The translations under genes were made by a program, and so were the position numbers. 64,000 bases of DNA, taken from positions 1 through 64,000 of the IMG/VR virus record IMGVR_UViG_3300035698_012898, one strand, 5' to 3'. This document shows positions 23,202 to 33,205 of the stretch, one piece after another. Every line of letters begins with the position of its first letter. The stretch's first letter is position 1. This stretch comes from a virus. The notes under the pieces are model-generated. The model was not told the origin of the DNA. It was given only the letters and a program-made list of their open reading frames with translations, and ran no database searches.

Positions 23202-25523
23202 TTATGCTCCCGTATACGACGACCAGCCGCTAACGCGCTTCCACTCTACGGCTACGTCTTGTGCATCCGAGTCATACCCGACGTACTCATAACGAGCACC
23301 CGTACTTGTTATCACAGCAAGATCCCCTACACGATATTTCAACCCTTCCACGTAGGTTGCATGTGCGTCATCAATAAGGTCATGAAGTGCATCCAAAGAA
23401 GCCACTTGGAATATCCTGGGCATGTGTGTCAGCCTGGACCCGTCTGTCGTTTGCAGCTTGTCCAAGGCAGCGGAGCTTATAGCGTGTTCATGATCCAAAG
23501 AAGCGGCTGCCCTGGACGTGCCTAAAGAAGACCGTCCAAACGTAGTCGCTCGTGTTCGTTGTTCACGTGCATTCAATTTGCCTGCTTGTACAGATGCCCG
23601 CATTTCGCCCATCATTGCATTTCCAATACCAGGCATTAAGTACGGGGATGAATCAGATGAAGCCAGCCGACGTAAGACACGTGCATCATTCTTCTTGGCT
23701 AAACCAAACAAGTCTACTTCGCCGCAAGTCAACGTAGCTACCACGTCATCCCCAAACGAAATACTAACCGCCAGAATTTTCATGTAATACGTGTCCCCTT
23801 TGCGAGCCCGCACTGCTACCAAAGATTCTCCTGGCCAGTAGTCTAAAGCAACGCGAGTAACCTTTACTTGCCACTGCCCTCCTGTGGATTGTGTCATGTC
23901 CATGACGTTCGTGGCAGCCCTGGACATATCTTTGTGACTACTAATCCCGTCCAGCACGAGCAATGGCCCCCTACGGCGTGGTCCGTTATTCACGTATCTA
24001 CCAATAAGCCGTGGTTGCATCCTATCCCGTATAGTTGTCAGTACCTCGCCTACCCTTGTGTCCCCAAGAGCAGTACGATCCCGATATAACCAACCCAAGC
24101 CTGGATGGGCAGCTTCAATTTCTTGAACGTCAGCATATGAAGCAAAAAACGCTGTCGGGTCTACGCTAATCGGCGTCGTTTCAGATGTTGCTTCCCTACG
24201 ACGTAACGGATGGTTCCACTGACTCATTGGGCCGTACCCAAGATTCCATCGAGCGCTTGCTTGCATTGCGGAAGTTTCACGATACATAAATTCCATGTCA
24301 CGGTTTGCAGTAACCCTTGCTTTTGTCCGTTGCTCTGGTACTACTGTTACGTCTGTTGCGCCGTCTCTGGTAACTCCCCGTGTTGCATCTTCAAGAACAT
24401 CCGAAACTATTTCTACAGCACCATGCATCGTTTCTAAATCGTATTGCTGGCCAATACGGAACAGCTTAATCGTGTCAGTATCAAGTTGGCTTTGTGTACT
24501 TGTAGTCACCACGGCCGGTTTGAAAAAGACTTCACCTGCTGCGTCTACGCCAAACGTCACATCACCGACAAGAAGTGCAAGGGTTTCTAACACCTCGATT
24601 AACGTGGCATCCGTATCATCTAAATTGAGAACATCCACATCCACACTGCCACCAGCCGTAATCTTAGCTGCGTCATAACCACCAGAATAATATGTGCTGA
24701 CAAGATCCTTCACAATATTTTGAATGTCCGTATCAGCAATAGATTGTTCCCTGGAAGTAGCCGTGGCCGTAAACGATTCCACGTACTCGTAGTCGGCTTC
24801 CCAATCGACTGTCCCGTCATCAACAAATTCAGGTACAGCAACATCCACGTAGTAATACTTTGTCGGACTTCCGCCAAGTCCCGTATCGTGGCCGCCACCA
24901 ACACGCCTACCAGTACCAGCATACATATCGGCATAGAATGCTTTGAACACTCTGTACCTGGTTGCATTAGCTTCATCATCCCACGTTAGACTTGCTGCCT
25001 TTGGTTCTAATGCCGGTGGGTCTGACCCGACAAGCGTCATCGTTGTAGTACATTTAGACCCGGCATCCGGTGTGCTGCCTGTCCATTTCCAACCAACCTC
25101 ATCTCCGGCAAACACGTAGTATTCATGAAGCCCTTTGCCAAGGTACCCGTCAGCAACTTGTGCTGCCGCTAAGTTGCTTGGAGCACTTATCTCCACATCG
25201 CCATACAACCCCATCGGATCAATCTCTGCCAGTTCGGTCTGCGCGTATCCTGTGCCGGAGATAGTCAGCCCTTGTGTTAAGGACGTTTGTAAGTTTGCAA
25301 CAATGCCTTTCCACCATACAGTAACCGCATCAAACTTAATCTCAATAACAGAGCCAAGGTTGATGCCAAGAAAATCGTCAAACTCTGCCGTTGAAATCTG
25401 CAAGGTGGCAGAACCACAACCTACACCGCGTTCTCGCGTAAACGTACAAGAGTCCGCACGGCTAGTAAAGTCCACGCCGTCTATTTCAATGACTCTTGTG
25501 TACCCATATTCAGGCGCTGCCAT
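23202..25523 (-). CDS. Tail hub/tip-like structural protein
   Basis: 773 residues. The N-terminal 100 residues (VIEIDGVDFTSRADSCTFTR, then beta strands) resemble phage tail hub proteins that close the tube. The middle has a fibronectin-like segment (TWDDEANATRYRVFKAFYAD) and the C-terminus ends in a beta-rich tip with YVEGLKYRVGDLAVIT. Position after the tape measure and distal-tail genes supports a baseplate or tail-tip hub. Assignment is from context and fold impression. Confidence 0.65.
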   Translation of the reverse strand: MAAPEYGYTRVIEIDGVDFTSRADSCTFTRERGVGCGSATLQISTAEFDDFLGINLGSVIEIKFDAVTVWWKGIVANLQTSLTQGLTISGTGYAQTELAEIDPMGLYGDVEISAPSNLAAAQVADGYLGKGLHEYYVFAGDEVGWKWTGSTPDAGSKCTTTMTLVGSDPPALEPKAASLTWDDEANATRYRVFKAFYADMYAGTGRRVGGGHDTGLGGSPTKYYYVDVAVPEFVDDGTVDWEADYEYVESFTATATSREQSIADTDIQNIVKDLVSTYYSGGYDAAKITAGGSVDVDVLNLDDTDATLIEVLETLALLVGDVTFGVDAAGEVFFKPAVVTTSTQSQLDTDTIKLFRIGQQYDLETMHGAVEIVSDVLEDATRGVTRDGATDVTVVPEQRTKARVTANRDMEFMYRETSAMQASARWNLGYGPMSQWNHPLRRREATSETTPISVDPTAFFASYADVQEIEAAHPGLGWLYRDRTALGDTRVGEVLTTIRDRMQPRLIGRYVNNGPRRRGPLLVLDGISSHKDMSRAATNVMDMTQSTGGQWQVKVTRVALDYWPGESLVAVRARKGDTYYMKILAVSISFGDDVVATLTCGEVDLFGLAKKNDARVLRRLASSDSSPYLMPGIGNAMMGEMRASVQAGKLNAREQRTRATTFGRSSLGTSRAAASLDHEHAISSAALDKLQTTDGSRLTHMPRIFQVASLDALHDLIDDAHATYVEGLKYRVGDLAVITSTGARYEYVGYDSDAQDVAVEWKRVSGWSSYTGA

Positions 25524-26158
25524 TAGTAACTTCCCCGAACCATAGACCCAAATTGTGTCAACCCAACTTGCACGCCACCAACAGTTATAATCGTTCCATC
25601 TTGCTTTACCTTAATTACGCAATCCCCAGACAAGTTAAGCACTTGCAAAATTGGAATCGAAGCTCCTGCCTCAGACCCAAGAGCAAATACAATCTGTGGG
25701 AACACCCCAAAGGTTAGTACCGTTGACCTATATGGAAAGTCGCCTATAGTTTCCGGCAATTCTTCCAGCGTGATCGATGGTGCACCAACAACCATCTTGT
25801 CTTCTAACAACAACAGGTCTCCGTCCGTGTTGATTGCAACTACTGCGTCACCATCTGCGTCCTCAAAGTAAGCACCGATTGCTGTTGCAGCCAACGGTGC
25901 CGAATAACCACCGATCAATGTACCCGCCAGCATTATCCTGCCGTCAGACAAAAACTGTGCAACTGAATTGCCATCTAGCCCGCATACTACTAAGCCGCTT
26001 TCTCCTACATCGTCAGAGCACTTTAAATAGGTAGGCCCATGAATCGTGTACTTGTTTTGTGCACTGTTCCCAGCATAGTCAGTTACGGCTGCAACCTTTG
26101 CATATACAGTACCGAACAGCAAGAGTTCCAGCTTTGGTAGTGTCGCTGCTTCTGCCAT
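25523..26158 (-). CDS. Tail-associated hypothetical protein
   Basis: 211 residues; the downstream hub gene start shares one base with this gene's end. Beta-rich with short repeats built around DGD/DG turns (LDGNSVAQFLSDGRIMLAGT; DADGDAVVAINTDGDLLLLE; VIKVKQDGTIITVGG), as seen in fibre shafts. Likely a minor tail protein. No family recognised. Confidence 0.65.
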   Translation of the reverse strand: MAEAATLPKLELLLFGTVYAKVAAVTDYAGNSAQNKYTIHGPTYLKCSDDVGESGLVVCGLDGNSVAQFLSDGRIMLAGTLIGGYSAPLAATAIGAYFEDADGDAVVAINTDGDLLLLEDKMVVGAPSITLEELPETIGDFPYRSTVLTFGVFPQIVFALGSEAGASIPILQVLNLSGDCVIKVKQDGTIITVGGVQVGLTQFGSMVRGSY

Positions 26159-26183
26159 TGAATACCACTCTTACCCTTCAAGA

Positions 26184-26660
26184 CTACCTCTTATGCCAGA
26201 CCACGCCGTCAGGAACTAACAAGGTGAATGCATACGGCAAGTACAATACGGTCTGATTGGAATAATCAAAACTCAGGTCCGTACAGTAACAGTCTTTATA
26301 GAACACCGTACCTGCTGCTGCATTATATTCGCGGTTGCCAATCTTAACACCAGAGACAAACCGATAGAAGACAAATGGATCATTCGCCTCCATCAGGTGC
26401 TCGGTCATAATCTCACTTTCAAGAATGATATTCGTAACCATCCCTAAGGACCTAGCTGCGTCTTGCGGATTACCAATAACGATTTGTCCTTGGAATGATA
26501 CTATAAGTTCACCACGTGTGCTCTCCGTTGCAAACACACCATCCTGAAGAGGCACAACCGTACTGCGTACACGCCGAGAATGTCGCACATTGATCTGCTG
26601 TAACGGCAACGGCAAGTCATACGTGGTTCCTCCGCGCTTTACCCTTGGCCGGTATCCCAT
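26184..26660 (-). CDS. Probable distal tail protein
   Basis: 158 residues, GGAGAGG before ATG 26660. Begins MGYRPRVKRGGTTYDLPLPL followed by alternating strands, with FYRFVSGVKI and YKDCYCTDLSFDYS. Size and position directly after the tape measure gene fit a distal tail (Dit-like) or tail-tube cap protein. Sequence similarity alone would not prove this. Confidence 0.6.
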   Translation of the reverse strand: MGYRPRVKRGGTTYDLPLPLQQINVRHSRRVRSTVVPLQDGVFATESTRGELIVSFQGQIVIGNPQDAARSLGMVTNIILESEIMTEHLMEANDPFVFYRFVSGVKIGNREYNAAAGTVFYKDCYCTDLSFDYSNQTVLYLPYAFTLLVPDGVVWHKR

Positions 26661-26665
26661 GGTTG

Positions 26666-29600
26666 TTACCTCTCCGTTCGCCAGTTCAGCTGTTCCAATT
26701 CACGAATCGCTTCCGCTGCTAACGTCCGTATCTGTGTATCGTTCCTTACCTCAGCTACGTTAAGATTTACTTCCTGGTAAATAGTAGTCGGCGAACCTGT
26801 TCCACCTCCCCCACCGATACCGCCACCTATAGGAGAAACAAGCCCTTGCGCTACAGCTTCCTCATGCGTGAGCGTTGTAGTGCCTTGCATAGCAGACAAC
26901 ACGGTTGACTGCCCTGGCTGCGGATTTAAGGCTGCCCTAAACGCAGACTCCCATACATCGCTTACAGCATCCCATGCCGCTTCGTGTTCTGCTTCTTGTC
27001 TTGCTGCCTGCGCCGCTGCCTCAGATACCCGTAATGCTTCTTGTTCCGGACTACCTAAAGCCGCGAGTTCTCGTGATTCAGATACCCATTCTCTATATGC
27101 TGTTGCCGCTTCCCTTGCTGCATCTATCGCTACTTGTTGTGCAGCTTCTTCCCCAGGACCACCCATAGCGGCTGCTTGTGCTTGTCTTGCTTCTGCCGCT
27201 AAAGCTGCAGTAGTAGTCATTTCTTCTTCAAGATCTGTTACACGTTTTTTTGCGTCTTCTCTTGATTCCCATGCGCCTCGTGCTGTATCTTCTAACTCTT
27301 CACGTTTTGCCCTACTAGCAGCCGCCCTGCGTTGAGCGCGTTCTTGTTGTGCTCTCACTGACACATTTATATCTTCCACAGCGTCCGTAATTGTAGACAC
27401 TGCATCCTGCGCAGTATCGATCACTGTCTCGGAAGCTCGGATCTCCTCACGTACTAAGGCACCTTCAAGCTCCATTCTTTGTGTTGCCAAGTTCTCTCGT
27501 GATAAAGCAAGTTCAAGCTTAAGGCGTTCTAAGTCCCCTTCACTTTCCGCCATTGCCATCTCAAATTCAATTCTCTTGATCGTATCCAGGCTACGGTCTA
27601 CTACCTGTTGGAGTCGAAGTACACCAGCCGCAGCTTCCTTTTGCGCTAAGTCTTCTTCAAGCGCAAGTATTATTTCCGCAATTTCGCCAGAAGCAATAGC
27701 CTGCGTAAGTTTAAGCTCCGCAGCTTCTAGTTCTTTTGCCGCAACCGCCTGAGCAAGACTAAGTATCAACTCAGACATTTCTTTTGCAGCGGCAGCTTCT
27801 TCTTTAGCCCTAACCTTTGCTTCTTCAAGAGCTGCTTCAGCCCTAGCTTCCGCAGCGGCTTTCATCTCTTCAGCAACACGTACATCCTCAGATATTTTAA
27901 CCTGTTCAAGAACTATCCGATCTGCCGCCATCAGAGACAACACTTTAGCCCGCTCAAGTTTAAGCAGCTCAAGTTCCTGTTCATCTGTTGTCATTGCAAC
28001 TTCAAGGTCGATCCTCTCAAGCTGTATAGCTCCTAGAGCAATTACACGTTCAAGGGCAAGCTCTGTGGCTTCAACACGCCTCTCAGCAATGTCTTGCTCA
28101 AGAGCCTGTATCTTTTTCTCGGAAGCGCCAGCTACTATCGCCTGGTCAAGCCTAAGTTCCGCCGCCTCAATCGTCTCATTTAGCTTGGCTTGTTCAAGTT
28201 CAATTCGTCTTGCTGCAATCTCCGCTTCTGTAATCTCCTGTTCATGCTGAAGTCGTAATGCCTCTTCAGCAGCCTTAGCGATTTCTTCTGCCAGCTTTTT
28301 CGCAGCAGCTATCCTTTCCTCTTCAATCCGAAGTTCTTCGGCTATAAGTTCTTCACGAATCTTTTGCGCTTTCTCTGCAGCAGCAGCTACTTCTTCCGCC
28401 GCCTTTATCGCAGCTTCGGCAGCAGCAAGGTCACGTTGAATCTTAGCAGTGGCGATCTGCTCTTGTAAGATTGCCAAGTCCAGAAGAAGAAGTTCCTTCT
28501 CTTTTTCATCGGTTGATAAGGCAATCTCCAGTTCAATACGCCTCTCCTGTAATTCCTTGGTTGCAATAGCGTGGTCATATTGTAGCTGGATTGCTTCTGC
28601 TTCTTTCGCCAACACCACTAAAGTTAATTTATGAATGGTAGTAGCAGAAGCCTCCGCAGCAATAGCCTGCGCAAGTTTAAGCTGTGCTGCCTCTAGTTCT
28701 GTATCGACAGTAGCTTGGACCAACTCTATTTGCTTAGCAGCTAACGCAGACTCCTCAATCGCTTGGTCATACTTGGTTGTGTCTATAACCGTTGCCGTAG
28801 CCGCCGCAGCATCTTCGGCTGCAAGAGCAATAGCATCTAGAGCAGCAACGCCGTCTGCTTGAAGCTGGCCAAACTTACCGGATAGGTCTGGCGGCACTAT
28901 CATCTTCATATTCTCACCAGTGCCTTCAAGCGTTGCATTGATGCTATCCAACATCTGAAGCATGCCAAGCAGTGATGTTTCAGATAACCCTTCTGGCCCA
29001 CTCATAATGCTTAGCGATTGCGTGCCTCCAATGCTCGTTTGCATTTCTGTTGAAAGTACGCCTCCGGCCGCATAGTATTCTTTAAGCATCTGAATTTGGC
29101 TAGCATACATCTTCTGGTACAACGCATACATAGTGTCGGCAAAGTCCACGTTGATCTTGGTCATGTAATCCACACCAGACTGTACCTCAGATACAAGTGC
29201 GGGTGAATGCGTTGCCCACGGGTTAATATACTGCATCGCATCGTAAATGCCTGAGAAGATACCAGTTACCGTAGCAGAGAATCCTTGCCACAGGCTAGCC
29301 ATGTAGTTCGTGGCTGACGCAAGACTTGCACCCGCTTGTACATACATAGCATCCATGGTTGTAAAGTCAATGCCAAGCTGTTCAAGGACAGAAGCACTAT
29401 GCTGTGCGCTGGGCAAGAAGTCTTTTAAAGCCTCGGCAGCCCGTGGTGTAATCTCTTCTACCTTGGCAGCACCAGCAGCAATAGTATCAACCATATCTTG
29501 TACGTCAGAAGCTAACACCTCTGGATGTGTCTCTACCAGCCTTTCAAGCATGACAGGAAAGTCTTGTGTAAGATCGTCTACTGTTCTTCCGTGCGCTAAG

Positions 29601-32230
29601 AGGTTGCCGATGTTAGTGTCAAGTTGCATGCGCGCTTCTTGTGTCAAGTTCTTCCAGGAATCTACAAGATTCTGATTCCCTATAAGAATACTCGTACGCG
29701 CTTGCTCACCAACCTTGGCGTATTCTGCGTCTGCGGCAGCCATCATATCCATAGCGGTCAACTTCGCAAGGGCCACCTCTTCTTCAAGGTCCGCCTGCTT
29801 AGCCAGTTTCGCTATCATGCTATCAATGACCTTCTCTTCAACCTCGCTAAGCTTTAGCTTTAGCCCATGTGCAAGGCGTCGGATAGCCATAAATGCTTCT
29901 TGTGTACCGCGCTCAACTTCTCCCGTCTCTGCAATCTGCTTCTTTGCCAGTTCCGTTAGCTCAGTACGCTTGGCCATTAGTTCATCGTATTGATCACGAA
30001 GAGCATCCGCATACTTGTTCCAGGTAGCCAGCTCTGCTTGTAAATCTTCCTCCTGTCCTGAAAGATCTTCCTTACGTGCTTGTGCTCGGGCGTCAATGAA
30101 TTCCTTTTCTGCGCCGTAACGAACACGGAATAACCGCTGTGCTTCGTCAGACAAAAATTCGTACGCTCTTATCTCTTCCTTCGTTGCACCGTTTATTGTT
30201 GCAAGTGCAGCTAACCGCACGTCATTCTCAAGCATCTTAATGCTTTGCCACGCCATGCTGATTTGTTCACGTGTTGCCTGCTGGCCAAGCTCCGCAGCAA
30301 GTGCTTCTTTAATCTCTGCTAAATGCTGCTTACCAAGTTTCTTCCGGTTCTCGTTTTCAATCTTAACAAGTTCAGTATATTTTTCTTGTATATCTGTCAG
30401 CTTAGAAAGACTGGCGAACTGCTCATCAGTAATTTCATTCTCTTCTTTGAGCAACGCAATCCGCGCCGTCGTTGCTTCGTTAAGCGAAAGTTCTGTCCCT
30501 TCCAATTCATCGTACGCATCACGATTTTCTTTTGCTTTCTTTATCAGGATACCAAGAAAACCAACGATAACGGCAAACGCGGCAACAGGTAGGGCACTCG
30601 CGCCAGCAATAGCAGCCATCCCTTTAAGCGCCAACGAAACAAAGCCGCTGAAAGCCACTGAGAGCATACCTGTTATTGAAAGTGCAGCACCGTTTGCTGC
30701 AAGCGTCATCCCAGTAAGTGCGATGGTGATACTATGCAAACCTTGGATTAGTACAGTAAAGGAAATTGCACCCATAGCTATAAAGGCCGCACTGATACCG
30801 CGGATACCAACAAGTATAAGCGGAAACGCCTTTGGAATTAGAAGGAGGCTTGTATAGATTAGCTTAAGCGCAGCCGGAATATTTCCAAGAAATGTAAGGA
30901 ACACAGGCCCAACTATTACAAGGCTTGAAAGAAGGCCAAAGAACTGACCAAGGACAATATTTACCGAACCGAAAATAAGAAGGCTACCAGCCGCTGTGGC
31001 AATCCGATTAATTAACTGCTCAAACTCTTCCGGATTCTTCTCAATCCAGGCAGACCACTCATCTAGCTTCTCACGTACCTTACCGATAGCTTCAACGATC
31101 TTAGGCATCAGTACTTCGCCAATTGGTATAAGTGCCGCAACAGCGGCGTTCTTAAACATTGTAATCTGCGACTGTAAAGTCTTATAGCGTTTCTCTGATT
31201 CTATAGTAAGTGCTATGTTCTCCTCAACGCCCCTATTACCACGTGCTATACTTTCATCCATTGCATCTGCGGATAATGCCATGCGTCCAAACACATCAAC
31301 CATTCGAGCACCCTTAAACCCAAGAGTCTCAATAGTTCCTGCCAAATCCCCACCACTTGTCCGGATTTTATTGAGCCCCTGAATAAAAGATGTTACCGTG
31401 GCAGCCGCGTCATCCTTGAAGGACTTCTTGAATTGATCACCAGCCATGCCCGCAATTTTGGCGTATGTTTTCAGGTTTTCCCCGCCTGAAATTACAGCGG
31501 TATTCATATCTGTAATAAATCGAGAAGCAGCAGTACCTCCTAATTGCGCCTCTAACCCGACACTTGAAAGTGCCGTTGCTATTCCAAGAATATCCCCTTG
31601 TGTCATACCGGCAATAGTACCTGTCGCAGCAATTCTCGTAGCCATCCGCAGAATATCATTCTCAGTTGTAGCCGCATTGTTACCGAGGTCAACAATAGCA
31701 GAACCAAGATTACGAACGTACTTCTGATCCATCTGAGTAACGTTAATAAACTTAGCTATCATCAACGCGCCTTCTTCACCAGCAATATTAGTGGAGACGC
31801 TAAGGTCTGCAATAGCTCTGGTAAACTCAACTATACTTTCTTTCTGGATACCAAGCTGGCCTGCTATTTCTCCTATCTTGGCTAACTCATTTGCGGAGAC
31901 AGGGATTTCTTTTGAAAGGTTAAGGATAGCTTTACGCATTGCCTGAAATTCAGGCTCGGTTGCTTCGACGGTCTTACGGATGCCTGCGAACGCATCCTCA
32001 TAATCAATAGCCGCTTTTGTCCCCGCAACAAGTGGCGCAGCTAAAAGGCCCCCTATCTTCATAGCAGCAATGCCGACTTTTGTAAAGCTCTTGCCGACAG
32101 ATGCTAACTTGTTGGAAAACTTATCCAACTGACCGGCCATCTTATCAAGGCCGCCCTTGAACTCCTTGTCATCCGCCATAAACCGTACAACAGCAGTTCC
32201 AAGTTCTTTTGCGCCTCCACCAAAAGCCAT
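26666..32230 (-). CDS. Tape measure protein (TP901 type)
   Basis: 1,854 residues from ATG 32230, with GGAGG eight bases upstream. Residues about 75-320 carry the TP901-type domain (DYEDAFAGIRKTVEA, EIPVSANELAKIGEIAGQLG, ATRIAATGTIAGMTQGDILG). Residues 350-560 hold several hydrophobic segments that probably insert into the host membrane. About 1150-1600 is a long helical region of three imperfect repeats. By the usual ruler of about 0.15 nm per residue the tail would be near 280 nm, an inference. It sets tail length and aids DNA entry. Confidence 0.93.
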   Translation of the reverse strand: MAFGGGAKELGTAVVRFMADDKEFKGGLDKMAGQLDKFSNKLASVGKSFTKVGIAAMKIGGLLAAPLVAGTKAAIDYEDAFAGIRKTVEATEPEFQAMRKAILNLSKEIPVSANELAKIGEIAGQLGIQKESIVEFTRAIADLSVSTNIAGEEGALMIAKFINVTQMDQKYVRNLGSAIVDLGNNAATTENDILRMATRIAATGTIAGMTQGDILGIATALSSVGLEAQLGGTAASRFITDMNTAVISGGENLKTYAKIAGMAGDQFKKSFKDDAAATVTSFIQGLNKIRTSGGDLAGTIETLGFKGARMVDVFGRMALSADAMDESIARGNRGVEENIALTIESEKRYKTLQSQITMFKNAAVAALIPIGEVLMPKIVEAIGKVREKLDEWSAWIEKNPEEFEQLINRIATAAGSLLIFGSVNIVLGQFFGLLSSLVIVGPVFLTFLGNIPAALKLIYTSLLLIPKAFPLILVGIRGISAAFIAMGAISFTVLIQGLHSITIALTGMTLAANGAALSITGMLSVAFSGFVSLALKGMAAIAGASALPVAAFAVIVGFLGILIKKAKENRDAYDELEGTELSLNEATTARIALLKEENEITDEQFASLSKLTDIQEKYTELVKIENENRKKLGKQHLAEIKEALAAELGQQATREQISMAWQSIKMLENDVRLAALATINGATKEEIRAYEFLSDEAQRLFRVRYGAEKEFIDARAQARKEDLSGQEEDLQAELATWNKYADALRDQYDELMAKRTELTELAKKQIAETGEVERGTQEAFMAIRRLAHGLKLKLSEVEEKVIDSMIAKLAKQADLEEEVALAKLTAMDMMAAADAEYAKVGEQARTSILIGNQNLVDSWKNLTQEARMQLDTNIGNLLAHGRTVDDLTQDFPVMLERLVETHPEVLASDVQDMVDTIAAGAAKVEEITPRAAEALKDFLPSAQHSASVLEQLGIDFTTMDAMYVQAGASLASATNYMASLWQGFSATVTGIFSGIYDAMQYINPWATHSPALVSEVQSGVDYMTKINVDFADTMYALYQKMYASQIQMLKEYYAAGGVLSTEMQTSIGGTQSLSIMSGPEGLSETSLLGMLQMLDSINATLEGTGENMKMIVPPDLSGKFGQLQADGVAALDAIALAAEDAAAATATVIDTTKYDQAIEESALAAKQIELVQATVDTELEAAQLKLAQAIAAEASATTIHKLTLVVLAKEAEAIQLQYDHAIATKELQERRIELEIALSTDEKEKELLLLDLAILQEQIATAKIQRDLAAAEAAIKAAEEVAAAAEKAQKIREELIAEELRIEEERIAAAKKLAEEIAKAAEEALRLQHEQEITEAEIAARRIELEQAKLNETIEAAELRLDQAIVAGASEKKIQALEQDIAERRVEATELALERVIALGAIQLERIDLEVAMTTDEQELELLKLERAKVLSLMAADRIVLEQVKISEDVRVAEEMKAAAEARAEAALEEAKVRAKEEAAAAKEMSELILSLAQAVAAKELEAAELKLTQAIASGEIAEIILALEEDLAQKEAAAGVLRLQQVVDRSLDTIKRIEFEMAMAESEGDLERLKLELALSRENLATQRMELEGALVREEIRASETVIDTAQDAVSTITDAVEDINVSVRAQQERAQRRAAASRAKREELEDTARGAWESREDAKKRVTDLEEEMTTTAALAAEARQAQAAAMGGPGEEAAQQVAIDAAREAATAYREWVSESRELAALGSPEQEALRVSEAAAQAARQEAEHEAAWDAVSDVWESAFRAALNPQPGQSTVLSAMQGTTTLTHEEAVAQGLVSPIGGGIGGGGGTGSPTTIYQEVNLNVAEVRNDTQIRTLAAEAIRELEQLNWRTER

Positions 32231-32258
32231 CGTTAACACCTCCGAACCCGTCTACGCC

Positions 32259-32723
32259 CTACTTCTTTTTACGGCGTATACCACTTGCTTCAAGACTAGC
32301 ATCCGTCGCATCAATCACGGGCACGCATGCACTGTCCATTACGTTGCCTATAACTGATCGCAAAACAATGTCATCGCGATCCTCGTCTACATTGGATCGC
32401 AAGGTTGCTATGTCTCCTAATACTTGGGCGACGCCTTCGCGGGTGAGGTGAGTGCCTCTCGCTACCTCAAGGATACGTCGTAGTCGGCGGACGTTACCCG
32501 CCGTCACGAACGCATCAGCAGCCTCATTCGACACATACTGTACGTCAGACAACTGCAACGTCGGAAAAGCCTCTGTTAAGCCAAGGATATACTCGGCTGC
32601 TATGACTCGGGCGTTGCGCTGTTCAAAGGCTCTTCTTCTGTCGGCAATTCGTTGCTGATCGGCTTCGGAACGTCTGACTCGGATGTCTTCGAGGTTACGC
32701 TGTTGAGCATCTGGGACAGGCCG
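32259..32723 (-). CDS. Tail assembly chaperone, C-terminal extension reached by -1 frameshift
   Basis: The -1 frame is open from just after a TAG at 32735-32733 to 32259 and adds 154 residues (RPVPDAQQRNLEDIRVRRSE...). It starts at the slippery site in the upstream chaperone gene, giving a fusion of about 315 residues, like G-GT of lambda. The charged N-terminal part (ADRRRAFEQRNARVIAAEYI) looks like real protein although it has no start codon of its own. An independent TTG start at 32558 without a good ribosome binding site is less likely. Confidence 0.75.
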   Translation of the reverse strand, partial: RPVPDAQQRNLEDIRVRRSEADQQRIADRRRAFEQRNARVIAAEYILGLTEAFPTLQLSDVQYVSNEAADAFVTAGNVRRLRRILEVARGTHLTREGVAQVLGDIATLRSNVDEDRDDIVLRSVIGNVMDSACVPVIDATDASLEASGIRRKKK

Positions 32724-33205
32724 AAAAAAACCCTATCCACCTGACTGCCCAGCACCGCTTTGTCCATACGACTGAACGCCTCTTCAATGACGGCAAATCC
32801 ATCCTCTACCGCAAGACAACGGATGACAGCAGCATTTGCTCCAACTATTACGTCTAACAGAACTCGTTCCAAAAAGTGCGGCGCTGTACCGATAATGCCA
32901 GAGAGTACTGGAAGGACTACCCCAAGAAGGCGTGACGCACCTTCCGGGCTAGACAAGATACTCTTCCATCCAGCTTTCCCACGTGCCATGTCTGGAGACA
33001 AGGCTTTCAACTCAGTAACAATAACCCTACGCGCTTCGGCAATCTCTGCCTGGGCACTGGTTGCTACCTCTGCTAAAATATGCGTCACCGTGGTAAACGG
33101 TACGCGCCTGCACACAAGAGCCATCCCGGCAACGGGACATTGTACCTCGTATGTGTTGCGTAGTAACTGCTCAAAGGCGTCATGATTGTCTTCGTTGTTC
33201 TTCAT
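32600..33205 (-). CDS. Tail assembly chaperone (G-like)
   Basis: 201 residues; GAGG seven bases before ATG 33205. Helical, with a low-complexity C-terminus (SNELPTEEEPLNSATPES) as expected for the unshifted form. Position between tail tube genes and tape measure is the canonical place of the G/GT chaperones that fold the tape measure protein. Frameshifting at Phe161 yields the longer form. Confidence 0.75.
   Translation of the reverse strand: MKNNEDNHDAFEQLLRNTYEVQCPVAGMALVCRRVPFTTVTHILAEVATSAQAEIAEARRVIVTELKALSPDMARGKAGWKSILSSPEGASRLLGVVLPVLSGIIGTAPHFLERVLLDVIVGANAAVIRCLAVEDGFAVIEEAFSRMDKAVLGSQVDRVFFGLSQMLNSVTSKTSESDVPKPISNELPTEEEPLNSATPES
32723..32731 (-). other. Programmed -1 ribosomal frameshift site
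   Basis: On the minus strand the zero frame reads GTT TTT TTC, containing the canonical heptamer T TTT TTC in a run of seven T. The -1 frame has a stop (TAG, 32735-32733) only three bases before it and is then open for 154 codons, ending just before the tape measure gene. Confidence 0.75.
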
